Part shown: in pieces, positions 1-12,364 of the stretch
Position numbering within the stretch: position 1 is the first letter of the stretch
How the letters are laid out: every line of letters begins with the position of its first letter
Source of the DNA: Mesorhabditis belari
Lineage: Eukaryota > Nematoda > Chromadorea > Rhabditida > Rhabditidae
Direction of reading: 5' to 3'
Assembly: GCA_958450365.1 (NCBI GenBank)
Contig: CAUEEP010000747.1
Span: 66,771-130,770 of the forward strand
DNA length: 64,000 nucleotides
Program-made: the position numbers and the translations under genes
Notes under the pieces: generated by a model
What the model was told of the DNA's origin: nothing
Databases searched by the model: none
What the model saw: only the letters and a program-made list of their open reading frames with translations

Positions 1-830
1 TTTTTTTATAAAAAAAATGGGGAGCGGGAAAAAAATGAACGAGCATTTCAAATTTTGCCCCGCACATCAAATTTTTAACTTTTGTTTTTTCTTTTTTAAA
101 CTATTGATCATTGGAATCATCTTTTTTTAATAAAATCTAGTTTTGATTTTTTAATTTCATTTTCACGCTCGATACGATAATTTTGCTTTCGAAAATCTCT
201 CTCTCAACTAAAGCTTCTCTTTTCTTGATCAAAACGATGCGAGTTTTTCACTTTCTTGAATTGAAAATTTTCAGTTTTAAATTGCTTTTCCATACTTTTA
301 TGGGACTTGTCTGTCTCTTTTTCCTCTTTTTCATAAGGTGAGTGTACGGGAAACTTTCACTTTCACAATCCATGAGTAGAGAAAAGAAAAGTAAAGAGAG
401 AAAAAAGGGAAAAAGCAAAGCATTTTTTGCAACGGAGTTGGGGTGGGTGGGCCAAAATCTTACAAAAAATGCTTTTTTTTAAGCCCAGTCGCCACCTCGC
501 CCTATCTTACAACTACAAAAATCCCAAAAAAAATGCCTTTTTTTGGCCCTAGAAGTGGCCGCCACGGCCTGGAAAAATTTGGGAAACTATAGCCCAACTC
601 CAGGAGCAGTTGAGTATTAGGACCCGCAAACGATAATGGGAGTGAGGGGGCTTTGCCCCCCTTCCCGAAAAAAATTGGGAAAAGTTCTGAAAAAAAAAAT
701 TTGATTTGCGATATAAACACTTTGGTGAATCTGCTATCATGTGTACAACGTTTTTTGGCCATTTGGTGTCATTTGGCGTCATTTGGCGTCATTTGAGGTC
801 ATTTATTTTTGTAGCTTTTAATCTCAAGTG
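1..830. other. AT-rich non-coding stretch with short CATTTGGCGT repeats
   Basis: I see no gene here. Open frames on the minus strand at 502-782 are Phe/Pro-rich and come from poly-A and poly-T runs. At about 761-808 the motif catttggcgt is repeated three to four times with small changes. Confidence 0.5.
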
Positions 831-831
831 C

Positions 832-1340
832 AAGGATGAAGTCCGCGATTCACCTGGCTGCCTAGCAACAGCCCGGTTCTAATGTTTGCTATTGGTTGGG
901 GACTTTTTGTTAGTCTAAAAAGTTGGCCGAAAATTCTTTGGACACTTTGTCATAAATCTGTTTTTTAAATGAAAAGCTTATGAATTGATTAATAGTTTGC
1001 TTCAAATAGAAGATCTTTATTGCTATAAAACGTATAAAAGATATCAAGGGCGAGAGAATTTGAACCGAGAAAGATTGAAGAAAAAGATCACCATGAAAGG
1101 CGAGAGTTCAATATTATTAGAGATTAATGTTTTCAAAAACGAACATGTTCCGGGCTGTGCATTGGCAGATGAATGGGTGGCGATGGCTGGAGCGGTTGCT
1201 GTTGTCGCGGTGTCCGATAAATGGGATTCGATCGATTGTTTGCCCCGATTCTGTGCGATGAATTGTGAAGGCCACGCACCGATTCTGAAATGAGTGGTCA
1301 TAGATCTCCATCTCGAAGTGGACTTATATTCTAAATGTCA
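832..1340 (+). repeat. Dispersed repeat A, copy 1
   Basis: This block matches 12715-13085 in the same orientation almost base for base and matches 4560-4860 in inverted orientation. It includes the run cacctggctgcctagcaaca near its start and the gaagaaaaagatcaccatga segment near 1080. Open frames of about 100 codons exist here on both strands, but the other copies carry different indels that break the frame, so I treat the block as a non-coding repeat, not a gene. Confidence 0.75.
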
Positions 1341-1429
1341 ACTCTTTACAACCTTGTTCTTTTCTTCTAGCTTTTGTTCTTAATGCCTGTTCTTAAACCT
1401 GTTTCTGTAGTTTTTTCAACTTTTCCTCT

Positions 1430-2010
1430 GATTCTATAAGAAGGACTGCAAAAGTCATTGATTATTTTTTTTGCATTTTGCTTTTTTTGACCTAGAGCTC
1501 CTTTTTACAATATTTTAGTTAAGTGTGTGTTTTTGAAAACTACCATAATAAACATTTGAACCTTTTGATCGAAAAAATCAAATATTTTTGAGTCAAATTG
1601 AAAAACAAGCTGGTTTTTCTCAAATGATAAATGTCAAATGGCTAGCATTTCATTGAGAAATGGAAAAAGGACCCTTTAAAGATCAGCCCTTCCGGATTCT
1701 TTTTCTTCAACAAGCAGGCACCACTTGTTGTCCGATTCCTCGAGACTCGAGGTCGTTGTCCCGCTTCGTACATCTGAAACGGAATCTTGCTTTATCACAG
1801 GAAAAATCTGGAATTTAACAATTCAGGAAAAGCTTTATTACCCCGAAATGTAGCGGAACTGGACGATCATCGATCGAATCGAGGCGGAGACCTGGACGAA
1901 TTTGGCAATCTTTAACGAGTTTTGAGACAATAACAGCTTTTGAAAAATCACACAAGTCAAGTTGTTTCGTTCCTGTTTGTTTTCATAGCAAGCATAAGAA
2001 ATCTTCTAAC
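1430..2010 (+). repeat. Dispersed repeat B, copy 1
   Basis: It is nearly identical to 41505-42030 in direct orientation, including the shared stretch aagatcagcccttccggatt and the following cttcgta...gaaacggaatcttgc segment. The latter segment is also the start of each unit of the tandem array at 27157-29130. The first 80 bases recur inverted at about 4400-4500. No coding signal is seen. Confidence 0.75.
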
Positions 2011-2339
2011 CCTTGTAAGCTGATCTAAATTAAACCAGACGCAGACCAGGATATAAGACGTGTTCTTAATAAATTCTTGATTCTTTTATACTAGTAAATC
2101 TCGTCACAAAGGCTCTACCGGAAACAAACTGTGAGCGGCTAGCTGGTAGTGGTAGACATCAAGATAGATAAAGGTATATGATTTGTTTGTTAAATCATAT
2201 TTCTTCTCACCTGATCTCACTTGATGTATCATTGCTAGACCGAGATGTTGTGGTTCCACTCTTTGTGTTCGCTCGATAATTTCTCTTCTTGGACCAATTT
2301 CATTGAATCTTGACCTTAATTCGACTAACGTGACATCTG

Positions 2340-3065
2340 CTTGCCCAGGGGGTGGGGAGAAGAGGCTATTTCTGCCAACGGCTCTGCCAATAGTTCAAAA
2401 GAGAACAATAATTGAATAGAAAATGGTTAATTGAGCAATTTTGCCTAATCGATTGGGTTGTTGGCAGAAAAAAATACGTGCGACCAAATGTTGACCTCGT
2501 CAAGCATACAGCGATCACATTTTTATGAATGCCACATCCCTAATTCATTCAATTTTAGATCTTGATGCTGGAAGCTCCATTAAGAACTCAAAGGATGAAT
2601 GGGAACATTCCTTGCACGAATGGGAAATTGAAAATGGGAAATTGAGCAATTTTGAAAAATAGGGAAAGAGAGCAGATTTTGAAGAGGTTATTTCTGCCAA
2701 CGGCTCTGCCAATAGTTCACAATAATTGAATGGAAAATGGGAAATTGAGCTATTTTGAATTATTGATTGGGTTTGTTGGCAGAAAAAATACGTGCGACCA
2801 AATGTTGACCTCGTCAAGCATACAGCTATACATTTTTATGAATGCCACATCCCTAATTCATTCAATTTTAGATCTTGATGCGGGAGGCTCAAATAAGGAA
2901 TCAAAGGATGAATGGGAATATTCCTTGCGTGCAAGGAATGTTCGCATTCATCCTTTGATTTCTTAAGGATGAATGGGAACATTCCTGAATGGAAAATTGA
3001 ATGGAAAATGGGAAATTGAGCAATTTTGAAAAATAGGTAAAGAGAGCAGATTTTTAAAGTGAGAA
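2340..3065 (+). repeat. Dispersed repeat R1, three partial copies in tandem
   Basis: The unit begins tttctgccaacggctctgcc, contains cgtgcgaccaaatgttgacc and ends with an imperfect hairpin built from ggatgaatgggaat and attcccattcatcc. Partial units start near 2370, 2690 and 3155. Other copies lie at 9755-10320 (inverted), 25760-25990, 42030-42290 and within the 27157-29130 array. Terminal hairpin and many copies suggest a non-autonomous mobile element, but no transposase is present and I could not define target-site duplications. Confidence 0.7.
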
Positions 3066-3289
3066 ATGAAGAGAATGAATGATCTTTTCTTTGATATCGC
3101 TACCGATTGATTATTTGACATCTGCTTGCCCAGGGGGGAAGGAGACGAGGCTATTTCTGCCAACGGCTCTGCCAATAGTTCATCCAAAATCGGCTCTGCC
3201 AAAATATTCTCTTATTTTCGGATCTCTCGTTCTTCAAAAACAAACCGTTTGCGCTCTTCGTTTGAGCTCAAAAAGAAACCGTTTGCGCG

Positions 3290-4400
3290 ATGCGTTTTCG
3301 CACTTTATTTTCTGAATAAAGTATTTATATAAATGATTTATCTATAAACGATTTATTTATAAAAGATATAAATTATTCCACTAGCATTTAGAAATGAGAA
3401 ACAAATTCGCACGGAAAACTAACGAAAAGCATTTTTTGAAAACGTGAAAACATCCATTTTTTTGGCTCTGCTGCCCTTTACTTAACTAAAATAGCTGTAA
3501 AATCTTTTAGAAAAGAGATTTCTCAAGGCGGTTTTTGTACCCATCTATCTGTATTGGATTCAGCTTTAGCATCAGCTATAAAACCTCAAAACTTGACAAA
3601 TTTCAGGTACACTCCCCAAATTTCGGAAAGAACTTTTCCATCAACCCAATTAATCAATTAATCAATTAATCTGATGCTTGCTGCATTAGAAAGGCCTATT
3701 ATTTTTCTACAGAATCAAAAAATGTTATGAAAATTTGTTTTTAGTATCATTAGTTTAGTTTAGCATTAGTTTAGTATTATAAAGTTTATATTCTATAGTT
3801 TTTATGTAGGCATGAAGTCGGATAGTCAAGAAAAGGCGACAGCCCGAAGACCCAATTTAAGCGTTTTTGATTTACATAAACCTTTTGTTGTCAATGATTG
3901 TCAATGTCAATGTCAATGCCAATCTCAATGCCAATGTCAACTATGGCCGAATTTTGAGAATATCTGTTCAACCGATTCCTTTATAGAGGTTTTTATCGAA
4001 TTTTACAAAGAAATTGTGTCTTTGCAATTAAAGTCACTTGGAAGAGTAAAATAGACTAAAATCGGGTTGAAAGTTGGCTAGTCCAACATTAAGATATTTG
4101 AGCTCAAAGTTGGAGTGCCAAAGGGGGATGGGTATCGAATAGAATGCACTTTAAAAGAACAGGTCATGCACACGTCATGGTCTTGTAGCTTCGAGTTTAA
4201 CAAATTTCGAAGTGTAATATCTTTTTTCCAGACAGGCGAATTTTTCAGTTGTCAGAATTTCTATTTTTACATGCAAGAAAAACTTTAATGGACAAAAATT
4301 TAAAAAACGAAAAACGGGCGGAGTTTTGGTGCTCAAAAGTCGTAACATTTGAAAAAACACAGAAATTATCAAATTTTGATACTTCTTAATCCTTATCTAA
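3290..4400 (+). repeat. Dispersed repeat R2, copy 1
   Basis: A long repeat that starts with tgcgttttcgcactttattt and runs through gaaacaaattcgcacggaaa to the aaatttcgaagtgtaatatc segment near 4200. Other copies are 13290-15345 (inverted, with an insertion), 25235-26160, 47905-49060, and 3'-part copies at 22690-22950 and 29225-29430. It carries an internal hexamer microsatellite (tgtcaa/tgccaa) at about 3890-3945. No conserved open frame runs across the copies. Confidence 0.75.
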
Positions 4401-5340
4401 AATTAAAAAGAGCTCTAGGTCAAAAAAAGCAAAATGCAAAAAAAATGATCTAAAGCTTTAAAGATAATCAATGACTTTTGCAGTCCTTCTTATAGAATCA
4501 GAGGAAAAGTTGAAAAAACTAGAAACAGGTTTAAGGACAAGCATTAAGAAAAGGACAAGGTTGTAAAGAGTTGACATTTAGAATATAAGTCCACTTCAAG
4601 ATAGAGATCTATGACCACACATTTCAGAATCGGCGCTTGGCCTTCACAGAATCGGGGCAAACAATCGATCGAATCCCATTCATCGGACACAGCGACAACA
4701 GCAACCACTCCAGCCACCACCACCCATTCATCTGCCAATGCACAGCCCGCAACATGTTCGTTTTGAAAACATTAATCTCTAAGAATATTGAACTCTCGTC
4801 TTTCATGGTGATCTTTTTCTTCAATCTTTCTCGGTTCAAAGTCTCTCGCCCTTGATATCTTTTCCTTACAATTATTATCGTGCTCGTGATGTAACCAGTG
4901 TCCTCAATTCTTCCTCCATTTTTTCCGGATCCCAAGAATAAACCGCTTGAGATGTAACCAGTGTCGTAAATTTTTTTTTCCGCTCCATTGGAAATTAGTT
5001 CCCTGGAAACAATTCATCTATTGCGTGCAAACTTTAATCTCTTCGTCTTAGAAAGGAAATGGAGTGATAGATGCTTTGGTTGATAGATTGACGAGTCGTA
5101 AATACTGTAATAGTACCACAACCCCAGAATGACAGTGCGGAGTGTTGCGTAGTCTAGCTTTAAAGGAATGTGTATTTTTTGATCATTCTATCCCATTGCA
5201 TTATCAGACTTGCGTTTTATAGTGAATATTTGTGGAATCACAAGGCAAAGGAATCACATCACAGAAATCACAAGGAATCACAGAAATCACCAGGCTGAGT
5301 CCATGAAGCCAAAATTGGTTTGCTAACGATGTAAACTAAC
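4400..5340 (-). repeat. Inverted fragments of repeats B and A, then a dispersed block
   Basis: 4410-4510 is the inverted counterpart of about 1430-1510. 4560-4860 is the inverted counterpart of repeat A (about 1045-1335). 4985-5220 recurs inverted at 22380-22650, sharing ctggaaacaattcatctatt on one strand. I see no gene in 4400-5340. Confidence 0.6.
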
Positions 5341-5569
5341 GTTTTGAATAAAGTTCGTTGAGATGAGAATCTCTTAGAAAACGCTAAACATATTGCTTTG
5401 GTTAGTTCAATCACAAGGCTATTACTCACACGTTTTCACACCGAAGTTTTCAACTATTATAGCGAAACTACTTGGAATTTTCATTTCTTTTTATATTTGT
5501 ATTTTTTAATATTTGAATCTGGTCTTCATGTAGTTCTGCGAGTTTCTGAATCTACTATCTACGAGTTTC

Positions 5570-5745
5570 TGAATCTACGCCAGAGTCTACTGGATTTCCT
5601 TTTTGCCTGGTAAAGAGAATAACGCCAGAAACTACTGGTTTTCCATTGGATTTTACCTTGTAAAAAGAATAAAGCCAGAATCTACTGGTTTTCCGGTGGA
5701 TTTTACCTTGTAAAGAGAATAAAGCCAGAATCTACTGGTTTTGAT
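5570..5745 (+). repeat. Tandem repeat, about 56-bp unit, three copies
   Basis: The unit reads gccagaatctactggttttc followed by a ggattttaccttgtaaagagaataaa-like tail. Three adjacent copies are visible, with single diverged units at about 24815-24870 and 47480-47540 and an inverted one near 19030-19085. Non-coding. Confidence 0.7.
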
Positions 5746-6230
5746 TTGGTCAAATTCCGGATCAATAAACCTAGGGATCCGATGAATAAAGTAAAGGAGC
5801 AGAAGCTTTCCTGTGTCCCATTCTTACTGCATCTCTCATTCCCTGCTTTGGTTTACTAACGGTTTACTGACATTTCCATTCCCTATAGATCCACTGAAAG
5901 TCCATAAAATTCCATGCTTAAGTTTCCAAAAATGAAAAATACTTATAAGAACAATATTATTTCAAAATTTTGTGCTAAAAGAAGTTTTATAATATTTTTC
6001 TTTACATGCATAACTCATCAAAATTTACATTTCGGTCTCAATTATCATGCAAAACCAAACGTTTAAAAGATTTTTAGCCTATGGAAATTTAGAAAATTTA
6101 TGTTTTATAAATTTCCATCTATTTTCTATCAACTCCTTCTAACTTGGATATTTTGGGAGTTTTCAAAGTATCAGTGTCAGAATGGATGCGTCTCCACTCC
6201 TGACGGCAAATAAAACCCAAACAATTTGCT
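5745..6230. other. AT-rich, no gene seen
   Basis: No splice-bounded open frame or recognisable repeat was found between the 56-bp tandem repeat and the following short-repeat zone. Confidence 0.4.
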
Positions 6231-6239
6231 TCAAATTCA

Positions 6240-6550
6240 ATCCTCATTTGGTTCCCATCCGGTTCTTTGGTTTCCATTCTTTTCTCATTTGGCTCCCATT
6301 CGGTTCCCATTTACTTCCCATTTAGTTCCCATCCGGTTCATATTTGGTTCCGATTTTGTACCCATTCAGGGCCGATTCGGGACAATTTTTTTAGTATTGG
6401 TTAGTCTAGCTCATAGTTGACGACTAGGCGCCTTTGCTTTTCACAGTTGACATCTAGGCGTTATTATTGTTCACAGTGGACACCTATGCGCCATTAGTTC
6501 ACAGTTGACAACCAGGCGCCTTTGTGGTTCACAGTGAACATCTAAAGATA
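6240..6550 (+). repeat. Two clusters of short imperfect tandem repeats
   Basis: 6240-6370 holds repeated variants of catttggttcccat. 6415-6550 holds four copies of a unit of about 35 bp built on ttcacagttgacatctaggc. Single copies of the second unit occur at about 33380, 44500 and 58903, and inverted near 7960, so it also travels with other repeats. Confidence 0.6.
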
Positions 6551-6785
6551 GAAAGATAGAAATATATAGAAATACATTTGTTCGGAAAGTTTTAGCTGTT
6601 TAAATGAAAGGATTATTAAAATTATAAGCTGCCATTGCTTATTTTTCAAGATTATCTTTCAAGATTATCTTTCAAGATTATCTTTCTTAGGGAATCGATT
6701 AGAAAGATATGGAAAGATAGAAAGATAGAAAGATAGAAAGTTAGAAAGATATAGAAAGATAGAAAGATATAAAGGGGTAGAAAGA
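6550..6785 (+). repeat. AGAAAGATA-type microsatellite
   Basis: A purine-rich run of agaaagatagaaagatag variants, densest at 6705-6785, with an adjacent three-copy tttcaagattatc repeat at 6645-6685. Pyrimidine-strand equivalents occur at 40820-41060. Confidence 0.8.
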
Positions 6786-7809
6786 TGCCATTTGTTCTTG
6801 TTGACAACAAATAAAGCAGCTTTAAAGCAGTTTTCTGAAGAGATTTTTAGTCATAAAGTCTTGAATATAAAGCATAGACATTAGATATTTGGCTAGATAT
6901 TCTTTTCAGATTTAAATTATACCAGAGCAATCTTGTCCTCTTTTCCCGGGCGGGCAAATGCACTCCCCGTCCACTGGATCACACGACCACACGTCATATG
7001 ATCGGCACATTCACATTGCTAGAATATTGTTGTTTTATAGGTTGGCTAGCCTGAATATTTTGAAATTGTTTTGGGAAATCATAAATGGATTTAGATAGAT
7101 CACCTTTGAGCAATTGTCTCCAAAAGTACCCCGAGGAAAGCCAATCTCACAGCTTTTCCCGGTATAACCGTGTTGACACGTGCAGCTGGGATTTGTTTTC
7201 AAAGACACTGTACTATGCGACTTATAATGGAGTTTTTGATAATAGATTTACTAATTTCCTTATGTTCACATATGTTCACATTTTTACGCAATTGATTCGA
7301 TAAATTCTTAATAACATCTGTGAAAGATTACCTTCCATCTACTGGACTACACTTGGCCCCATTGTGACAATTGCAAATGCGCATGCACTCTCGCCCGTAA
7401 CGGCCTGCGGGGCAAACTAAAAGAAATGGTTGAATTATAGTTTGCTTACAAATTATTATAAAACGAGAAGCCACCTTCCGAGCAAGTTGCTCCGTAATAT
7501 CCAGGTGGACATTCACAGGTTCCATTCTTTGAGTCACAAATCGCTCCATGTTTACGCTCCTCGACCGGGAATGCACCCTACAAGTGAAAAGTGAGAACTT
7601 AAAAGAGTCAATCTACGTCTAAAACTAGTGCTCTACAAATAATAGTTGAATTCTAAAAACAGCTCTCCTGCTCCGTAAGCAATCGGCTCCAACAAAACCG
7701 GGCGCGCATCGGGCGAGCATTCTCCATCTCATAATTTTGATTCATTTCTCCAGATCTCATAATTAATTATGAACACAAGTTTTTCGAATGTAAATAGCGC
7801 AGAGCTTTT

Positions 7810-8530
7810 ACCTGAAAGAGACCAGAACACCGCACCGATGCACGCCAATCACAATCCGGACTATTCCTAAAAAACTCCGCTTGCGATTTAAACATCAAAC
7901 AAACGCTTGTACATAATTGTGTCCAGTTTCCTTCAAAGATTTGATACCCATTTTCCTTCCCAAATGGCGCGTAGTTTTCATCTGTGAACCGGGATCGCTG
8001 CTAAATGCCAACTCTGAATAACGAAAAGGTATAATTTTTAATTTTTCAAGTTAGTTTTCCGCTTTTTAGGCCTTCAACTTTCGATTAGCAAGCGTCAATA
8101 TTCAAGTATGTGATAAAATAAAAACCTAATAGAAATTGATGTGCTCGTTGGATTTGGGTTGTGCAGTTATCTTTGAGTTTTATTTCACAAAAATTGGGAT
8201 TGGGGAAGGAGAGCAGACAAGCTAGTGCCTATATATAGAAATCAGAATTGGAACCGAAAATGGTTATTGAATCTTGAATGAAACTGGACACACTTGCACA
8301 CAAGTCGTCTGCACAAGTCGTTTGTGAAATAAAGAAAATAATGCAATGCATTAATTGGAATTAGGGAAGTAGGGAAGGGAAGAGAGGGTAGAGAGGGATT
8401 TAAAGCTCCCTGGCTCGTTTATCCTCATCCTTATTTAGTTCCTAACTAACTCCTTAAAGGCTCCCTTTAAAGCTCCTTTATAGTCTCTATCTAGTTCCTA
8501 GAAAGCCCCTTTATAACAACAGTTGAAAAG
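7810..8530 (-). repeat. Intronic dispersed repeats within the MEGF-like locus
   Basis: 7815-8000 contains an element (gaaactggacacaattatgt-type core) also found at 19265-19400, 19465-19590 and 44520-44660. 8410-8520 is made of gctcctttatagtctctatc variants that recur at 15500-15620, 33320-33350, 43790-43870, 32510-32580 and 57900-57975. Neither has coding capacity. Confidence 0.6.
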
Positions 8531-9194
8531 TACGAAATTCAGAAAAATTATATGATATCAAAATTTATAAAACAAAAGAAAATAACAAACCCGAGAGAAA
8601 AAGAAGAACTATAGAATTTCCAAAAACTAGAGAACATTTGAGGCATGTCTGGCAAATATAGCTTTTAGCTGGATATTATAAACAGAAGAGCTTTTATTCC
8701 ACAAAAGGGACTCAGTCTTTTATGTTAAAAATAGCTCAAAAATTCATTTTTCATCTAGTTCCTATACAACAATTAATGAAAAAAACTAAAACCTGACTAA
8801 AACCCAAGGTTCTGATTGAATCACTTACGATTCATTAATTGAACATTATTGCCTTCAATGGCCGCTGAAATTCTCCTTTTCTTTTTAATTCTTTTTTTCC
8901 TTACCAAGAACATTTTTCCATCATTTTTTAATAGATAGCCACTGAAACACTCGCATCGATGACCACCATTCACATTTCGGCACAACTGAGAACATCCACC
9001 ATTATTTGCCAGACATTCGTTCACATCTGAATTTATCATGTGATCTTACGATTTATAAATTTAAAATTGGTTTTGGTTTACAAAAGAGAGTAATAAGACC
9101 AAAAAAGAACTGAACCGAAGCAAAGAAGTATTAGAAGCAAACTAAAAATGGTATTAGAAGTCTAAGTATTAGATTAGTTCTAGAAGGTATTAGA

Positions 9195-9268
9195 AGTTAG
9201 AATGGTCTAAGCCAGCTCGCCCACCTTGTAGCGTAGCAACTTACCACTGGGCCACGTTTGGCAGCCCC
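9195..9268 (-). other. tRNA-like segment, degenerate
   Basis: On the minus strand the segment contains cgtggcccagtggtaagttg, a good match to a polymerase III A box (TGGCNNAGTGG), followed about 35 nt later by a weak B-box-like ggcttagacc. No seven-base acceptor stem closes, so it is not a working tRNA. It may be a tRNA relic or a SINE head. The inverted duplicate carries the same segment at 42795-42868. Confidence 0.3.
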
Positions 9269-9680
9269 TTCCCCAAAGATTTCAAGTTATTCCTTTTCAT
9301 TGTTAGCTGTTTATGTTGAAAAAAGCATTCCTTTGAAGCGGTCAATTTTTGAAAATCTTTGAAAAAACCAAAACCTTTTCACAAATGCATTCATAATCCC
9401 CATCCCTATTTCGGCACTCGAATTTACATCCAGCATTGTTGTTCACGCACTCATGATATCTAAAGTAAGATTTGAAATCGCAATAAGTGCATCTTGCATT
9501 ACCTTCACAAGTTTTCCCATCGTAAGTGAGCATGAAACCCGGTTTGCATTCACGATGGAAACTACCAGCAGTGTTCACACATAATTGAGAACAGCCAGCG
9601 TTTTCCGTTTGACATTCATCGATATCTGAAAAGGAGTGCTCAACCATTTATATGGTAGCTTTTCACCACGCTACTTCTAA

Positions 9681-10325
9681 ATGAATTTGTGCCTACTGCG
9701 GGACTTTGCAGAGCTATTTTGACTTGAGAAGTCGTGAAGTTTTAACTCTTCTGTAATGGGAACATTCCTTGCACGCAAGGAATATTCCCATTGATCCTTT
9801 GAGTCCTTAATTGAGCCTCCCGCATCAAGATCTAAAATTGAATGAATTAGGGATGTGGCATTCATAAAAATGTATCGCTGTATGCTTGACGAGGTCAACA
9901 TTTGGTCGCACGTATTTTTTCTGCCAACAAACCCAATCAATAATTCAAAATAGCTCAATTTCCCATTTTCCATTCAATTATTGTGAACTATTGGCAGAGC
10001 CGTTGGCAGAAATAACCTCTTCAAAATCTGCTCTCTTTCCCTATTTTTCAAAATTGCTCAATTTCCCATTCTCCATTCAATTTCCCATTCGTGCAAGGAA
10101 TGTTCCCATTCATCCTTTGAGTTCTTAATTCAGCTTCCAGCATCAAGATCTAAAATTGAATGAATTAGGGATGTGGCATTCATAAAAATGTAATCGCTGC
10201 ATGCTTGACGAGGTCAACATTTGGTCGCACATGTTTTTTCTGCTTAAACCCAATCAATAATGCAAAATTGCTCAATTTACCATCTTCCATTCAATTATTG
10301 TTCTCTTTCGAACTATTATCACAAA
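9681..10325 (-). repeat. Repeat R1 inverted, two copies, plus a 70-bp dispersed piece
   Basis: 9681-9750 recurs at 15345-15412 (gggactttgcagagctattt). 9755-10015 and 10020-10325 are two R1 units in inverted orientation relative to 2340-3065. Open frames across them are repeat shadows that recur wherever R1 does. Confidence 0.7.
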
Positions 10326-11880
10326 AGATCGATTGATTACAATCATCGAAATGGAGGATTTCCATTGACTCATGACTTTATTATCTCTTTCAGTCTATCT
10401 AATCTCTTATGATTGACTAACTGACCAAAATGATTTATACAATACCCAATGGCATCAATTTTCTTAGATTTAAAATCTAAAACTTCGGTTCTTTCTTTTA
10501 CTCTAAATTGAAAGGGAAATGGAATGGGATGGAATGGTCAAAAAATGCAGTCCCTGGAATTGATTACAATCATCGAAATGGAGGGAAAGATCAAAGGTGG
10601 AAAGGAGGGGAAAAGAGAGACATTTCCTTGCCATTTTTCGCCTTTTCCCTCATTTTTTCGATGTCTGCCCACTCTATTTTTTTGGAAAACCAAGGGAAAT
10701 TGTCTGCCCACTCTTTTTTCTTTTTTTTCTTTTGTTTTTCTTTTTAACTGACCCCTCTCTGCTCTGATCGATTCGTTGAACGAAACGAATGAAATGAAGA
10801 AATGAAACCAAGGGAAATTCCAATAAATGGCTTTCAAGAGATCGCTTAGGAAAAGTTGATTAGGAAAGTTTATGTAATGGTAGAGTTGAGTACAATCGAT
10901 GTTTAAAATTAGAAAAGATAATAAGGATCATTTGATTAATAAAAAAGTAAAGGAGTTGCCAGGAAAAAGTAGATTTAAGGTAAGTTTATATAGATTTAAT
11001 TGCAATGAAGATCACGTACAAAGTAGAGAAATTGTTCAGAAATTGGTAAACCCAACTTTCCCAGTTTTCTGGCAAATTTAGAGAAATTGTATGACAGAAT
11101 AACTGACTGAAATGTTTAGTTAAGTACATAAGCTTTAAATCAAAAGGTTAAACACAAGTTGCTTCGAATCCCATCAACAATTTCTATAATAACTTCTTGA
11201 ATTATAGGTAAATTTGATAAATATTTTACCCTCTCTTGCAAAACACGTTCATTTTGCAGTCTTTCCTCCTAGTTCATGACTATTTTCCCACTCACTCCTA
11301 ATCGCTTTCCAATTTTCACAAAAAGTTTATAAAAAAGAGTCGACAAATTGAATCCAATTCATTTTCCCTAGCTGATCGTTTTCTTGTTCAGTTTTCTTCT
11401 CTGAAATCTTATAGAAAAAGCTGTTGGCTTTGAAGTTTTTGAAGAACGTTTTTGGCAAAAAAGAAGACAAGTTTCATTCATAATAGATTTCTTTGGAGTA
11501 TTTATAGCATATTTTGAATACTAAAGCAAGCATTGCTTTCAGGAAAAATAAATACATTTTGATGTCATTCTATTTTTACATTGAATTGGCTATTTACTGA
11601 TTCTATTATCGATATTAGAATAACTCTTGAAAATTTCAAAAAAGTGATGACACAAAAGACAAAAAGATGTATTCAAAGATTCTAAGAAAACCGAAGCCAA
11701 GCACTTTGGTTGGTTATCAAACACAGAAACCATGATGGAAAATATAAAAATTATTAATTTTAAAATAGAATTTTTTGATTTTTGAAATTTGATCTTTTTA
11801 TTTACTTCATAAAATCCGCATAAAAGCCTCACTGCTCGTAATCGTAAATCGCAGTCTTAAAGCGAAAAGTAAAATCTATT
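10326..11880. other. AT-rich stretch, no gene supported
   Basis: Contains purine-rich and pyrimidine-rich tracts at 10505-10750 (repeated tgtctgcccactct) and several open frames of 60-100 codons with highly biased composition. None has splice sites or a protein pattern I recognise. 10899-11081 is an open frame of 60 codons (KELPGKSRFKVSLYRF in its middle) that might be real, but I have no second line of support. Confidence 0.4.
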
Positions 11881-11885
11881 AGCAT

Positions 11886-11987
11886 TTATACCCCTTTTTG
11901 GTCCCTGTCTCTCGTCCTTGCCAATTTCAAGCGTTCTAAATAAATCTCGCGCCCTAGGGCAATATCCGTCAATGCCAACGGCTTCAT
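11886..11987 (-). CDS. Small open frame, 33 codons, unknown
   Basis: The minus-strand frame starts at an ATG and reads MKPLALTDIALGREIYLERL then a charged tail ending KGV and TAA. The composition (balanced charged and leucine residues, GC-richer than the surroundings) is protein-like. It lies 380 bp downstream of the pre-SET exons on the same strand and could be another exon of that gene, with a possible donor at the final gtataa. I do not recognise it. Confidence 0.3.
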   Translation of the reverse strand: MKPLALTDIALGREIYLERLKLARTRDRDQKGV

Positions 11988-12364
11988 GGTAGTAAAAAGG
12001 CATCCTCAGACAAGAATGTTATTTGTTCGAAAACCATCAACAATGCGCCAACAACAAAGTTCGGGGATGCCTTAAAATTATTTTACTGAAAAGTCATGTA
12101 TTAAATGTCAAATCCCCTGGCTTAGCCAATCTAAAACTCTTGTCCGCTTTTAGCAAACAAGAGGGCCTTAATTTTCTGAAAAGCTAAAATGCACCTAAAA
12201 TGCTATGGGTCCGAATCATCTTCCCTTCAAAAAAGCATCGTCTGGCACATGGAGGTTGGGGGTAACTTTTTTGCAAGTGGGACCCCGTTTAATTACCCAA
12301 GTTTCCCAAAAATAGAAGAAATTTTTCCAAAAACACTTCATTGCTAATTTACATAAACAACAAC

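Larger units (their letters stand above)
6921..9625 (-). pseudogene. MEGF-like EGF-repeat protein gene fragment (decayed)
   Basis: Seven exon-like segments on the minus strand encode EGF modules with GT-AG borders. In order: 9503-9625 calcium-binding EGF (DIDECQTENAGCSQLC...), 9375-9459 second cbEGF (ECVNNNAGCKFEC), 8905-9026 third cbEGF (DVNECLANNGGCSQLC), 7475-7577 laminin-like EGF (CKHGAICDSKNGTCECPPG), 7332-7416 (CPAGRYGRECMRICNCHNG), 7104-7185 (CTCQHGYTGKSCE) and 6921-7018 (CADHMTCG). The mix of cbEGF modules followed by short laminin-type EGF modules is that of secreted or membrane MEGF6-like proteins, which act in cell adhesion or matrix contacts. No signal peptide or EMI exon was found. 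Defects: the second cbEGF exon is out of phase (four bases fewer than the copy at 42.6 kb), and the last module needs a frameshift after CADHMTCG to reach DPVDGECICPPGKRGQDCSG. An inverted copy lies at 42.4-45.5 kb. Confidence 0.8.

Noticed and set aside
985..1293. 102-codon frame MINSLLQIEDLYCYKTYKRY...
   Set aside because: Lies in dispersed repeat A. The copies at 12849 and 4624 change frame through indels at the same point, so it is not under constraint.
9677..9973. 98-codon frame MENGKLSYFELLIGFVGRKN... and similar frames at 2730 and 42081
   Set aside because: It is the R1 repeat read in one frame; it recurs wherever R1 does and ends in R1's terminal hairpin.
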